A stretch of DNA of 64,000 nucleotides from Chitinophagales bacterium (GTDB taxonomy: Bacteria; Bacteroidota; Bacteroidia; Chitinophagales; Chitinophagaceae), in assembly GCA_013298665.1 (NCBI GenBank), contig JAAFIK010000012.1, forward strand, positions 1-64,000. Direction: 5' to 3'. The position numbers and the translations under genes are program-made. Below are positions 34,391-42,878 of this stretch, piece by piece. Numbering within the stretch: the stretch's first letter is position 1; each line of letters opens with the position of its first letter. The notes beneath the pieces are model-generated. The model did not search any database and was not told the origin of the DNA. It was given only the letters and a program-made list of their open reading frames with translations.

Positions 34391-36202
34391 ATGAACATAC
34401 GCAACATAGCCATCATCGCCCACGTAGATCATGGTAAAACAACTCTGGTGGACAAGATCCTCCACGCCACCAAGGTTTTCCGGGAAAACCAGGAAACCGG
34501 CGACCTGATTATGGACAGCAACGACCTCGAAAGGGAACGCGGCATCACCATTTTCAGTAAAAACGCCTCCGTTACCTACAATGGCGTTAAAATTAACGTG
34601 ATTGACACCCCTGGTCACGCCGACTTTGGTGGTGAAGTGGAAAGGGTACTCAAAATGGCCGATGGGGTAATCCTCCTCGTAGATGCCTTTGAAGGTCCCA
34701 TGCCCCAAACACGTTTTGTACTCCAGAAAGCCCTCCAGCTCAACCTGAAGCCCATTGTGGTTATCAACAAGGTGGACAAACCCAACTGCCGCCCCGATGA
34801 AGTACACGATGCGGTATTTGAACTTTTTTTCAACCTCGATGCCACCGAAGAGCAACTCGATTTCCCCACTTTCTATGGTTCGGGTAAAAACGGCTGGTTC
34901 AACAATTCCCTCACCGAAATCGACAATATCACCCCGTTACTGGATGGTATTCTCCAATATGTACCCGAGCCCAAAATATCCGAAGGCGCCCTGCAGATGC
35001 AGATCACTTCACTGGATTACTCTTCCTTCCTCGGCCGTATAGCCGTAGGTAAGGTAGGCCGTGGTGTGGTAAAAGAAAACCTGCCCATCGTTCTTATGCA
35101 GGCCGATGGCAGCATCAAAAAACAGCGCATTAAAGAATTGTATGTTTTTGAAGGCATGGGCAAAAAGAAAGTAACCGAAGTGAAAGCCGGTGATCTTTGC
35201 GCCGTGGTAGGTCTCGAAGATTTTAACATCGGCGATACCATTGCTGATGCTGAAAACCCCGAAGCATTACCCGTGATCAGCGTGGATGAACCCACGATGA
35301 ACATGCTCTTCAGCATCAACAACTCTCCCTTCTTTGGCCGCGATGGTAAATTTGTAACCAGCCGCCACCTGCGCGACAGGCTGATGAAAGAAACGGAAAA
35401 AAACCTCGCCCTGCGTGTAATGGACAGTGATGAAGGTGATAGTTTTGTGGTATATGGCCGCGGTATCCTCCACCTCGGTATCCTCATCGAAACCATGCGG
35501 CGTGAGGGCTACGAACTCACCGTAGGACAGCCCCAGGTAATTGTAAAAGAGGTAAACGGTACCAAATGCGAGCCGTATGAAATACTGGTGGTGGACGTAC
35601 CACAGGAGTTTGCCAGCAAGGTAATCGACCTCGTGAGCCGCCGCAAGGGCGAAATGCTGGTGATGGAAACCAAGGGCGAAATGCAGCACCTCGAATTTGA
35701 GATTCCCAGCCGGGGTCTTATCGGACTGCGTACCCAGATGCTCACCGCCACTACGGGTGAAGCTGTAATGGCGCACCGCTTCAGCGAATACAAACCCTGG
35801 AAAGGCCCCATCCCCGGCAGAAACAACGGGGTACTGATCTCCAAAAACCAGGAAAAAACAACGGGTTACTCCATCGACAAACTGCAGGACAGGGGTACTT
35901 TCTTTGTTGATCCGGGCGAAGACGTTTATGCAGGCCAGATCATCGCCGAAAACATCAAACCCGGCGACCTGGTGGTAAATGCTACAGAAGGCAAAAAGCT
36001 CACCAACCACCGCGCCAGTGGCAGTGATGATGCTACCCGCATCGCCCCCAAAACACTGCTTACACTCGAAGAGTGTATGGAATACATCCAGCAGGACGAG
36101 TGCATTGAGGTAACGCCCAACTTTATCCGGATGCGGAAAGTAACCCTCGATGAGGAAGAACGTAAAAAAGAAAGCAAACGCATGAGCGTTGAAGCGGTTT
36201 AA
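34391..36202 (+). CDS. typA: GTPase TypA/BipA
   Basis: 603 residues from the ATG at 34391 (MNIRNIAIIAHVDHGKTTLV); the longer frame adds a leader of no similarity. G1 is AHVDHGKT, the switch I region RERGITIFSKN, G3 DTPGHADF and G4 NKVDKP. The EF-G-like domains II, III and V and the TypA-specific C-terminus (YEPYEILVVDVP, EIPSRGLIGLRTQMLT, RASGSDDATRIAPK) are all present. It is a ribosome-associated GTPase involved in 50S assembly and stress adaptation. Single gene with its own promoter and terminator. Confidence 0.97.
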   Translation: MNIRNIAIIAHVDHGKTTLVDKILHATKVFRENQETGDLIMDSNDLERERGITIFSKNASVTYNGVKINVIDTPGHADFGGEVERVLKMADGVILLVDAFEGPMPQTRFVLQKALQLNLKPIVVINKVDKPNCRPDEVHDAVFELFFNLDATEEQLDFPTFYGSGKNGWFNNSLTEIDNITPLLDGILQYVPEPKISEGALQMQITSLDYSSFLGRIAVGKVGRGVVKENLPIVLMQADGSIKKQRIKELYVFEGMGKKKVTEVKAGDLCAVVGLEDFNIGDTIADAENPEALPVISVDEPTMNMLFSINNSPFFGRDGKFVTSRHLRDRLMKETEKNLALRVMDSDEGDSFVVYGRGILHLGILIETMRREGYELTVGQPQVIVKEVNGTKCEPYEILVVDVPQEFASKVIDLVSRRKGEMLVMETKGEMQHLEFEIPSRGLIGLRTQMLTATTGEAVMAHRFSEYKPWKGPIPGRNNGVLISKNQEKTTGYSIDKLQDRGTFFVDPGEDVYAGQIIAENIKPGDLVVNATEGKKLTNHRASGSDDATRIAPKTLLTLEECMEYIQQDECIEVTPNFIRMRKVTLDEEERKKESKRMSVEAV

Positions 36203-36222
36203 CCACTGCTGAAGTATATTGA

Positions 36223-36250
36223 CAAAAGCCATCCTCCGGGGTGGCTTTTG
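36223..36250 (+). terminator. Terminator after typA
   Basis: CAAAAGCCATCC (36223-36234) pairs with GGGTGGCTTTTG (36239-36250), one mismatch. It lies 21 bp past the stop. Confidence 0.7.
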
Positions 36251-36427
36251 CTATAGTAGCAGGACAGGAAGCAGCAAGTAGCAGGAGGGGGGAGCAGTAC
36301 TTAGTACTGATAAGGCATACCATTAGCAGGGGACGTAAAAGTTTGCGTAACCGCAGCAGTCGCAAATGACATATACACCAAACTTATTTTCCCTGTGATG
36401 GATATTCGGCGTAATTTTGCCATGCAC

Positions 36428-36649
36428 ATGAAAAAATTATTGCTCATATCTGCCATTGTTGTTATTGCTGTCTGTACCGCAGGCACTGCAAACGCACAAT
36501 GCGCCATGTGTACCAAAACGGCCCAGCAATTGGGCGAAAAACCCGCCGCCGGTCTCAACAGCGGTATTCTTTACCTCATGCTCACCCCCTTTGCCATCGT
36601 AGGTGTTATCGGTTACCGCTGGTGGAGGGGAAACCGGAATGGAGGGTAA
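36428..36649 (+). CDS. Small membrane protein with CAMC motif
   Basis: 73 residues from MKKLLLIS; an ATG at 36422 is also possible. A signal sequence (MKKLLLISAIVVIAVCTAGT to ANA) is followed by QCAMCTKTAQQLGEKPAAGL and a C-terminal membrane helix (ILYLMLTPFAIVGVIGYRWW). The C-x-x-C pair right after the signal cleavage resembles small Bacteroidota proteins found near respiratory genes. Cysteines may bind metal or be redox active; this is inference. A TAATTTTG box at 36412-36419 lies too close for a leader, unless translation is leaderless. Confidence 0.75.
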   Translation: MKKLLLISAIVVIAVCTAGTANAQCAMCTKTAQQLGEKPAAGLNSGILYLMLTPFAIVGVIGYRWWRGNRNGG

Positions 36650-36728
36650 ATAGATCAAATATTTTAGATAGGGCGCATTTTAAATTGTCGCAAGCCGTTG
36701 CGTTGGTCTTCGCTAAGCAGTAGTATTA

Positions 36729-36746
36729 CTCCGATAGCTATCGGAG
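36729..36746. repeat. 18-bp perfect palindrome
   Basis: CTCCGATAGCTATCGGAG is its own reverse complement. It may be a protein-binding site or part of a dispersed element; no gene is adjacent. Confidence 0.7.
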
Positions 36747-36784
36747 GTGAGTTTACAGTAGCACAAATGCTACATCAATGCTGC

Positions 36785-36825
36785 CCCGAAACCGGCGGTA
36801 ATGGGTTTCGGGTCTCTTTTTTGTT
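36785..36825 (+). terminator. Hairpin with T-rich tail
   Basis: CCCGAAACC (36785-36793) pairs with GGTTTCGGG (36804-36812), followed by TCTCTTTTTTG. It may end transcription of the small gene at 36428-36649. Confidence 0.65.
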
Positions 36826-36982
36826 TCTTTTTGGAGAAGCAAAAAGAAAAAGAAAGAGTGATGAGGATCATCATCATAACTACCTGCATTCAACAGTAAA
36901 AGCGACAATTTGAAATGCACCTTTTGGATATTTAAGATAAATAGCTATATTTAACATAGTTAACTAATAAATATCCCCTACA

Positions 36983-39793
36983 ATGCCGAGACACACCAGT
37001 AAAAACATTACTGCCGACAATGAGAGCGTCCTTAAAGAACTATCGGTTCAATTTGCTACAAACTACTGCACAGTTTCATTTGGCGAAAAAGAGAAAAAGC
37101 ATGTCAAACTCACTGAAATTTTTAAACCAGAAAGCGAAACGATTAAAAAATACGGCTCTGGTGAAGCTAATGTTGAGTTACTTGGGCAGCACAGAAATAT
37201 TGTAGTCATCGGTGCCGGCGCATCATACGACTCATTTAAGGATATTGCATTAGGCAAAGAGGTAGTGGAAAATTTGAAGAAAAAATATGAAGAGAGGCTT
37301 TTTGCTATACCAGCCCTAAAGGAGAAGTATGATACAGCTTTATATGAACTCAAACTTCAGGGACGTGATCTTGACTTCGAGAACTATTTATCAATACTAT
37401 CAGAGTTAATGTTAACGCCTGATGGCATTAGGCAAGAAATACATGAATTTACCGATTTCAGGCATTCACCAAGTCTTTTTTATGAAATAATTGCACACTT
37501 ATTTAAACACTCATTTATTGATGTTATCATCAATTTCAATTTTGATGAGCTTTTGGACAACGCTATTGAGGAAGAATTGGGACGAGATAACTACTACCAC
37601 ATTCTTTCAGATGGAGATTGTATTGACATTGAAGAAATAATGGTTGACGGCAGACTGAAAGTGCCTATTTATATCAAACCTCATGGAACAGTGAGTCATA
37701 AGTCTACACTTAGATTTACAAAACGTCATTACCTTGACGTTCCTGACCAGATCAAGAAAATACTAATTGATCTTGTAAAAGGCAAAAGGGGCGAAGGAAA
37801 AATACCCATAACTAGTGTAAACCTGATCGCAATTGGGTATAATATGCAGAGTATTGAGTTTACTGCAATTCTCAATGAGCACTTACCTCCAGATTCAAGA
37901 ATATACCATTTCATGTATGAAAAAATGGAGCCTGGTGAAAATGGAAAATACATCCAGACTATTTTAGCTGACTTTTATGAACGTGCATTAAAGTATGTGA
38001 TTGAAAAAAACAATAGTTCCCTGGAACCAATAAATATAGAAGCATTCAATGATAAACTATATAAAAGAATTGCGATCGAAGGCTTTAACACTATTGATAA
38101 GGAGTCGCAAAGGAACGAACTTACTTCTCCCTATGCAGAATTGTTCTCCTATATCTGGAGGGAGACCTTTTATCAGTTTGTGGAAACCTATAGACCCAGA
38201 AGTATAGGAAGGCATGAAATAATTGCTTATCTGTTTTATCATACGGATTTTGCAAACGCAAGAGTAACTAATCGAAAAAGATTAAGGGATTACTACCAGG
38301 ACAGGGTAAACTATTTCAGAGACAAAGTTTTGGTCGAAATAGCAATTGCCATCAATCGTAATAATGGCATGATTGACATTACAGAAATCCTCAAGGACAG
38401 AGTTGGAGTTTATTATGATTTATATATAAAAGCTTGTAAAAGGTTTGAAACGTCACAGGTCACAAAAATATATACCCTTTATGAGTTGATTGACGAGTTT
38501 AGTGCTGACATAGAAAAAGATTTTTCGTACTCCCGGCATTTTTTCAGGTTATCCCCGATTACAAATGAAATATTAGATAAATGTAAAAAAGAAATAGACA
38601 AGACTGAATCCCATTTCCGGAAATGGATTATAATCAAACGGGATGATAAAGGTAGTATAACAAAAGACAATTCGTTAATTGATCAAGTATTCCATTTGCT
38701 ATCAGCGCAAAACACTAATTTAATAAGCCGCTCTGTGTTATACTTTCTTTTTAAAAGCGATCTCTTGTCTGCCAGGTTTATTCAAAATTTAAAGGAAAAC
38801 CATGATAAGCATGTTTATAATGCCAGGATTCCTGACAACGATAACGAAGAAGTCTTGAAGCTTATTTCAGAGATTGGGCGACTATTCAGGAAATCTGTGA
38901 ATAGCCATTACTACCAAATCAGGCCAAGGTTTAAAGACAGACTGAACTATCTTGTTGAAAGTTTTTCCAGAAGAAAAATCCAGCACACTAATCTGGCATT
39001 AGAGTATAATTTCAGACATATGCTTCTGAAAAAGGATTGGGACAGACTACTGATTATTTCAGAGACAGGAAGTCTCCTGGACTTCCTGAATAAAACGGAG
39101 ACTCAAGCTGATACCAATGCTACCAACAGCTTTTTATTAGGCGATAAAAAGATCATCATCATCAATGCCTATGAGGCTATCCAGCAACTTTTTCCAATTC
39201 AGGGTACAGAAGGCGCGGCAAGAGAGCAAAAAGACAGGCTGCTAAAAAACAGAGAAAGAATAGCAGACAATTTTAAAAAGATCATGCTTAATGTCAAACC
39301 AGCTAATAGTTTTGTAACCCCTTTAACAATTCCTGCGGCTCAACACAATCAACACATCATCTTATTTCTAAAGAAAGTTGAAAGCGGTATGCTTAATCAT
39401 GTCGCACAAGAATACCCGATTTACAAGTTAGCTGCTGGTGGTGAATCAAGGGCATTTTCAATGGTTGGTTCTTTTTATATGCACCGTCCCGGGTTCTCCA
39501 ATTGTATAAACCCGATTTTTGTTGGAAATGACCCGTATGGGAAAGATAAAAGCGTCATTGAAAACGATCTTAAGAAAATAATCCGGGTATTTGCCATTTA
39601 TTTTTGCAGGGCAATAAACTTCGAGAATATTGACAAATCGAAACTGAAAGGTATTAAACAAGATACAAGTAATTTTCTTCGGTGGAGCTGGGAGGAAGAA
39701 AAACAGTATATTGAAGAGTTTTTAAATTATATGTATGATCTGGACAAGGATGATACAGATTTATTAGAAGCGATCATTCTTCCTGAGGAATAG
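36983..39793 (+). CDS. Large SIR2-domain protein, candidate antiphage NADase
   Basis: 936 residues, no signal peptide. The SIR2 domain (about 60-345) has NIVVIGAGASYDSF (GAGAS at 77-81), FIDVIINFNFDELLDNAI (Asn186, Asp188), YIKPHGTVSHKS (His234) and VNLIAIGYNMQSIEF, so the NAD-binding and catalytic residues appear intact. The following 590 residues are helical and charged, with no recognised domain, as in DSR2-type and other SIR2 defence proteins in which the C-terminus senses phage proteins. It is markedly more AT-rich than typA before it and the ATP-grasp gene after it, and no partner gene is attached. This composition and isolation suggest horizontal acquisition as a one-gene defence module. 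The defence role is inference. Confidence 0.8.
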   Translation: MPRHTSKNITADNESVLKELSVQFATNYCTVSFGEKEKKHVKLTEIFKPESETIKKYGSGEANVELLGQHRNIVVIGAGASYDSFKDIALGKEVVENLKKKYEERLFAIPALKEKYDTALYELKLQGRDLDFENYLSILSELMLTPDGIRQEIHEFTDFRHSPSLFYEIIAHLFKHSFIDVIINFNFDELLDNAIEEELGRDNYYHILSDGDCIDIEEIMVDGRLKVPIYIKPHGTVSHKSTLRFTKRHYLDVPDQIKKILIDLVKGKRGEGKIPITSVNLIAIGYNMQSIEFTAILNEHLPPDSRIYHFMYEKMEPGENGKYIQTILADFYERALKYVIEKNNSSLEPINIEAFNDKLYKRIAIEGFNTIDKESQRNELTSPYAELFSYIWRETFYQFVETYRPRSIGRHEIIAYLFYHTDFANARVTNRKRLRDYYQDRVNYFRDKVLVEIAIAINRNNGMIDITEILKDRVGVYYDLYIKACKRFETSQVTKIYTLYELIDEFSADIEKDFSYSRHFFRLSPITNEILDKCKKEIDKTESHFRKWIIIKRDDKGSITKDNSLIDQVFHLLSAQNTNLISRSVLYFLFKSDLLSARFIQNLKENHDKHVYNARIPDNDNEEVLKLISEIGRLFRKSVNSHYYQIRPRFKDRLNYLVESFSRRKIQHTNLALEYNFRHMLLKKDWDRLLIISETGSLLDFLNKTETQADTNATNSFLLGDKKIIIINAYEAIQQLFPIQGTEGAAREQKDRLLKNRERIADNFKKIMLNVKPANSFVTPLTIPAAQHNQHIILFLKKVESGMLNHVAQEYPIYKLAAGGESRAFSMVGSFYMHRPGFSNCINPIFVGNDPYGKDKSVIENDLKKIIRVFAIYFCRAINFENIDKSKLKGIKQDTSNFLRWSWEEEKQYIEEFLNYMYDLDKDDTDLLEAIILPEE

Positions 39794-40012
39794 TAATAGA
39801 CAAATGAACCTATACATTTTATTGCTAATCCAATTAGAAAAGATGCAATTTAGATATTTGCAAGCTATCGTACTGATTTTCATTTAGTTGTGGTATTACT
39901 ACAATTGAGTAAGACGATCTTATTTCGGAACTGATCATTCGTCTTTTTTCGATCTGTTTTATAGAAAAGTATTTTTTACGCCACATATCCCCCGCCCTCC
40001 ATATCTTGCAGG

Positions 40013-41092
40013 ATGCCCGATAATATTTTTGTGTGGGTACTCGCCCCGCACCTGCAAACAAGCGACCCCAACCTGGATTATTACTACGATTTTTCCCAAA
40101 GCATCGAAGAATATACCCGTGCTTTTGCCGTATTGGAACAGCCCTGGCAGTGGCAACCCGTTACCATGGAGAATTTCAAAGCCATTATTGATGGTATTGT
40201 GGCCCGCAAGGATGGATACACGCCACTGTTTTTCAACCTCTGCGATGGCGATGAGGTCAACGGCACACCCGGTATTTCGGTAGTACGGTACCTGCGTGCA
40301 CAAAAACTGTGGTTTACCGGTGCCGAAGTGCTTTATTACGAACTTACCACCTCCAAGATCGTTATGAAAGCAGCTTTTGAAAAAGCAGGCGTGGCTACAG
40401 CACCCTGGCTGGCCATTACCCGCCCCGATCAGCCCCTCACCGGCACCTGTACCCAACTCGGTACACCCGTCATTGCCAAACCCGCAGTAAGTGGCGGGAG
40501 CCTTGGTCTCGGCATTAAAAATGTGGTGTACAACGATACTGCACTGGGTGAAGTGGTGCAGGACATCTACAAAGGCTATCATGGCTGGGATCTTGCCTTT
40601 GGCGGTATCGTGGCCGAAGCATTTATAGCAGGGTCGGAATACACCACCCTGATTGTTGGCGATTGGCAGCAACCCGGCAAAGCCATCATTTATCCGCCCG
40701 TAGAAAGGGTATTCAACAAGACCCTGAAAGAAGAAGAAAAATTCCTCAGCTTCGACCGGCTCTGGGAAACCTATGATGAGGAAAAACCCATCGGTGCTTA
40801 CGAAGACTTTTACAATTATTTTCCACCCCAAAACGAAGCCATCAGCCAGGCCATCAACACCCTGAGCTGGCAAGCCTATTGCGCCGTGGAAGGCACAGGT
40901 TATGGCCGGGTAGACCTGCGTATGGACAGGGCTGCAAACAAGCTCTATGTTCTCGAAGTCAATGCACAATGCGGGCTCAGTGAAGACGAGAACTATACCT
41001 CCATCGGTGCCATCCTCCGCCTCAGCAACAACAGCTTTGCCGGCCTGGTACAGCAGGTGATTCAGGAAGGTATTGCACGCACGGCAAAATAA
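40013..41092 (+). CDS. ATP-grasp ligase (D-Ala-D-Ala ligase-like)
   Basis: 359 residues. The ATP-grasp fold shows PVIAKPAVSGGSLGLGIKNV (lysine and glycine-rich loop), GGIVAEAFIAGSEYTTLIVG, and the metal-binding end GRVDLRMDRAANKLYVLEVN followed by QCGLSED, similar to D-alanine-D-alanine ligase but with an altered active-site tail. The N-terminal 100 residues include FFNLCDGDEVNGTPGISVV, like the substrate domain of Ddl. It should join two carboxylate/amine substrates with ATP. It is the first gene of the ATP-grasp/SET cluster (40013-44357), 110 bp before the fusion gene. Substrates are unknown. Confidence 0.82.
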   Translation: MPDNIFVWVLAPHLQTSDPNLDYYYDFSQSIEEYTRAFAVLEQPWQWQPVTMENFKAIIDGIVARKDGYTPLFFNLCDGDEVNGTPGISVVRYLRAQKLWFTGAEVLYYELTTSKIVMKAAFEKAGVATAPWLAITRPDQPLTGTCTQLGTPVIAKPAVSGGSLGLGIKNVVYNDTALGEVVQDIYKGYHGWDLAFGGIVAEAFIAGSEYTTLIVGDWQQPGKAIIYPPVERVFNKTLKEEEKFLSFDRLWETYDEEKPIGAYEDFYNYFPPQNEAISQAINTLSWQAYCAVEGTGYGRVDLRMDRAANKLYVLEVNAQCGLSEDENYTSIGAILRLSNNSFAGLVQQVIQEGIARTAK

Positions 41093-41136
41093 AAACAAAC
41101 CCCTGTCGTTACAGCCATAAAAACATTGTGGTATTA

Positions 41137-41167
41137 TTTTCTATATACCGATTAAACTTTAGCTTTG
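41137..41167 (+). promoter_or_regulatory. Promoter candidate for the ATP-grasp-SET fusion gene
   Basis: TTTT (41137-41140, one mismatch to TTTG), 19 bp, TAGCTTTG (41160-41167). The ATG is at 41203. Confidence 0.45.
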
Positions 41168-41202
41168 AAAAAACAGTCCAACCAGCTTCTTAGTAATACT
41201 GC

Positions 41203-42651
41203 ATGAAAATTTGTGTACTTCAACCCGACTATTCCACGTCTTCGGTCGATTATCAATACTACGATCCGGCGCGTAACCTCGCACCCCTGCTGCCCGGTGT
41301 ACAGGTCGATCATATTTTACTCAATAAACTGACTACCTACCGCCAGTTGCACAGCCTGAAAAACAAGGGCTACGATTGTTTTGTAAATCTCTGCGAGGGC
41401 TACCTGGAATGGGAAGTACCTTCTGTTGACGTGATTTATACACTCGAATTACTGGAACTCCCCTTTACCGGCCCCACCACCCAGCTCTATGACCCCCCAA
41501 AAGAACTGATGAAATATGTGGCTTATACCGAAGGCATCAATACACCCGCATACGCACTCATCCGCAACAGCAATAATATTGCAGCACAATGCCATCACCT
41601 CCGCTTCCCCCTGTTTGTAAAGCCCGCCAAAGCAGGCGACAGCCTGGGGATAGACGATAAATCGCTCGTACACCACGCCACTGGTCTGGAGAGCCAGGTA
41701 ACGCATTTGCTGGAAACCTACGAGGAGGTACTGGTGGAAGAATATATACCCGGCCGGGAGTTTACCGTACTGGTGGCCGCCAATGCTGATGACCATAAAA
41801 GCAGCACGGCATTTACCCCGGTAGAATTTATCTTCCCCGAGGGCCGTACATACAAAACCTACGCACTCAAAACATCCGAGTTGCATCCCGAGGCCAATAT
41901 CCCGGTTTCAGACAAGGTGCTGGACAAGCAATTGCGCGAAGCTGCCCGGCGTATATTCCGGAGTTTTGGCGGACAAGGCTATGCCCGCATGGATTTCCGG
42001 ATGGATGAGAAAGGCAATCTCTATTTTCTGGAAGTCAATTTTACCTGCTCGGTTTTTTACAGCGACGGCTATGAAGGCAGTGCCGATTATATCCTCAAAT
42101 ACGATGGTATCGGGCAGGCAGGCTTTTTACGGCACATCATTGCCGAGGGTATTGCCCGTCACCGGCGGCGCCAGAAAAAGTATGTGATGCAGGGTAATGC
42201 CATCGCCGGTTTTGGGATTTATGCTAAAACCAACCTCATTGCCGGAGACATCCTGTTTAAAGGGGAGGAAAAACCCCAGCGCATCGTTACCCGCAGTTTT
42301 GTGGAACAACACTGGAACGATGACGAAAAAAAGCTCTTCCGCCATTATGCCTACCCCATCAGCAGCGAAGTTTATATCCTGTGGGACCATACCCCGTCTG
42401 AATGGGCACCGCAAAACCATAGTTGCGACCCCAATACGGGTTACGTGGGGCTGAATGTAGTGGCACTGAGGGATATTGCGAAGGGAGAAGAGCTTACCCT
42501 CGATTATGCAACCCTGCTCGACGATTCCGCAGAACCCTTTGACTGTCAATGTGGTACGGGCAATTGTCGCGGAGTCATCCAGGGTATTCCCGGCAACTCG
42601 GTCACCCTGCGTGAAGAAAACCTGCTTCTGCAGCAGTCACCCCGCGAATAA
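41203..42651 (+). CDS. ATP-grasp ligase fused to a SET-domain methyltransferase
   Basis: 482 residues with two enzymatic modules. Residues 1-320 are an ATP-grasp ligase, paralogous to the preceding gene: FVNLCEGYLEWEVPSVDVIY, FPLFVKPAKAGDSLGIDD (Lys140), VEEYIPGREFTVLVAA and ARMDFRMDEKGNLYFLEVNF. Residues about 325-465 are a SET domain with GFGIYAK (336-342), NHSCDPN (405-411), GEELTLDYA (428-436) and a post-SET cysteine set CQCGTGNC (448-455). SET domains transfer a methyl group from SAM, usually to lysine. The fusion implies that ligation and methylation act on one product or one carrier. Bacterial SET proteins exist, but this pairing is rare in my experience. The substrate is unknown. Confidence 0.88.
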   Translation: MKICVLQPDYSTSSVDYQYYDPARNLAPLLPGVQVDHILLNKLTTYRQLHSLKNKGYDCFVNLCEGYLEWEVPSVDVIYTLELLELPFTGPTTQLYDPPKELMKYVAYTEGINTPAYALIRNSNNIAAQCHHLRFPLFVKPAKAGDSLGIDDKSLVHHATGLESQVTHLLETYEEVLVEEYIPGREFTVLVAANADDHKSSTAFTPVEFIFPEGRTYKTYALKTSELHPEANIPVSDKVLDKQLREAARRIFRSFGGQGYARMDFRMDEKGNLYFLEVNFTCSVFYSDGYEGSADYILKYDGIGQAGFLRHIIAEGIARHRRRQKKYVMQGNAIAGFGIYAKTNLIAGDILFKGEEKPQRIVTRSFVEQHWNDDEKKLFRHYAYPISSEVYILWDHTPSEWAPQNHSCDPNTGYVGLNVVALRDIAKGEELTLDYATLLDDSAEPFDCQCGTGNCRGVIQGIPGNSVTLREENLLLQQSPRE

Positions 42652-42655
42652 CCTT

Positions 42656-42687
42656 TTTGGGCGGCGACCTGCTTTTTTTTACCTTTG
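42656..42687 (+). promoter_or_regulatory. Promoter candidate for the ABC-like and SET genes
   Basis: TTTG (42656-42659), 20 bp, TACCTTTG (42680-42687). It lies just past the fusion gene stop and about 190 bp before the next start, so the second half of the cluster may be transcribed separately with a long leader. Confidence 0.6.
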
Positions 42688-42878
42688 CATTAAACCTCTG
42701 AGAGGCTGCGGCGTCCAAAAGGCAATTAACCCCGCGAACTTTGATACATAAAGTTTTTCTGCAGGCACTACCAAACTTGCAGAACATACGGGACGCTCAC
42801 GAATAAACATTACGATCCATTAAATGTGTATGGAGGGTATACAACCCTGCTGGAAGGCTATTGATTAAAAAAAATGAT

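Larger units (their letters stand above)
36650..36982. other. Gene-free region before the lone SIR2 gene
   Basis: No ORF supported. It contains an 18-bp perfect palindrome at 36729-36746 and a terminator-like hairpin at 36785-36812. GC content falls sharply toward 36983. Confidence 0.5.

Noticed and set aside
35267-36232. Minus-strand frame of 321 codons opposite typA
   Set aside because: TypA is certain on the plus strand; the opposite frame is a shadow.
36983-39793. Two-gene SIR2 defence system such as Thoeris or SIR2-HerA
   Set aside because: No TIR, HerA or other partner gene lies beside it; both neighbours belong to other functions.
39959-41098. Minus-strand frame of 379 codons opposite the ATP-grasp gene
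   Set aside because: The plus-strand frame has clear ATP-grasp motifs; the opposite frame has no recognisable domain.
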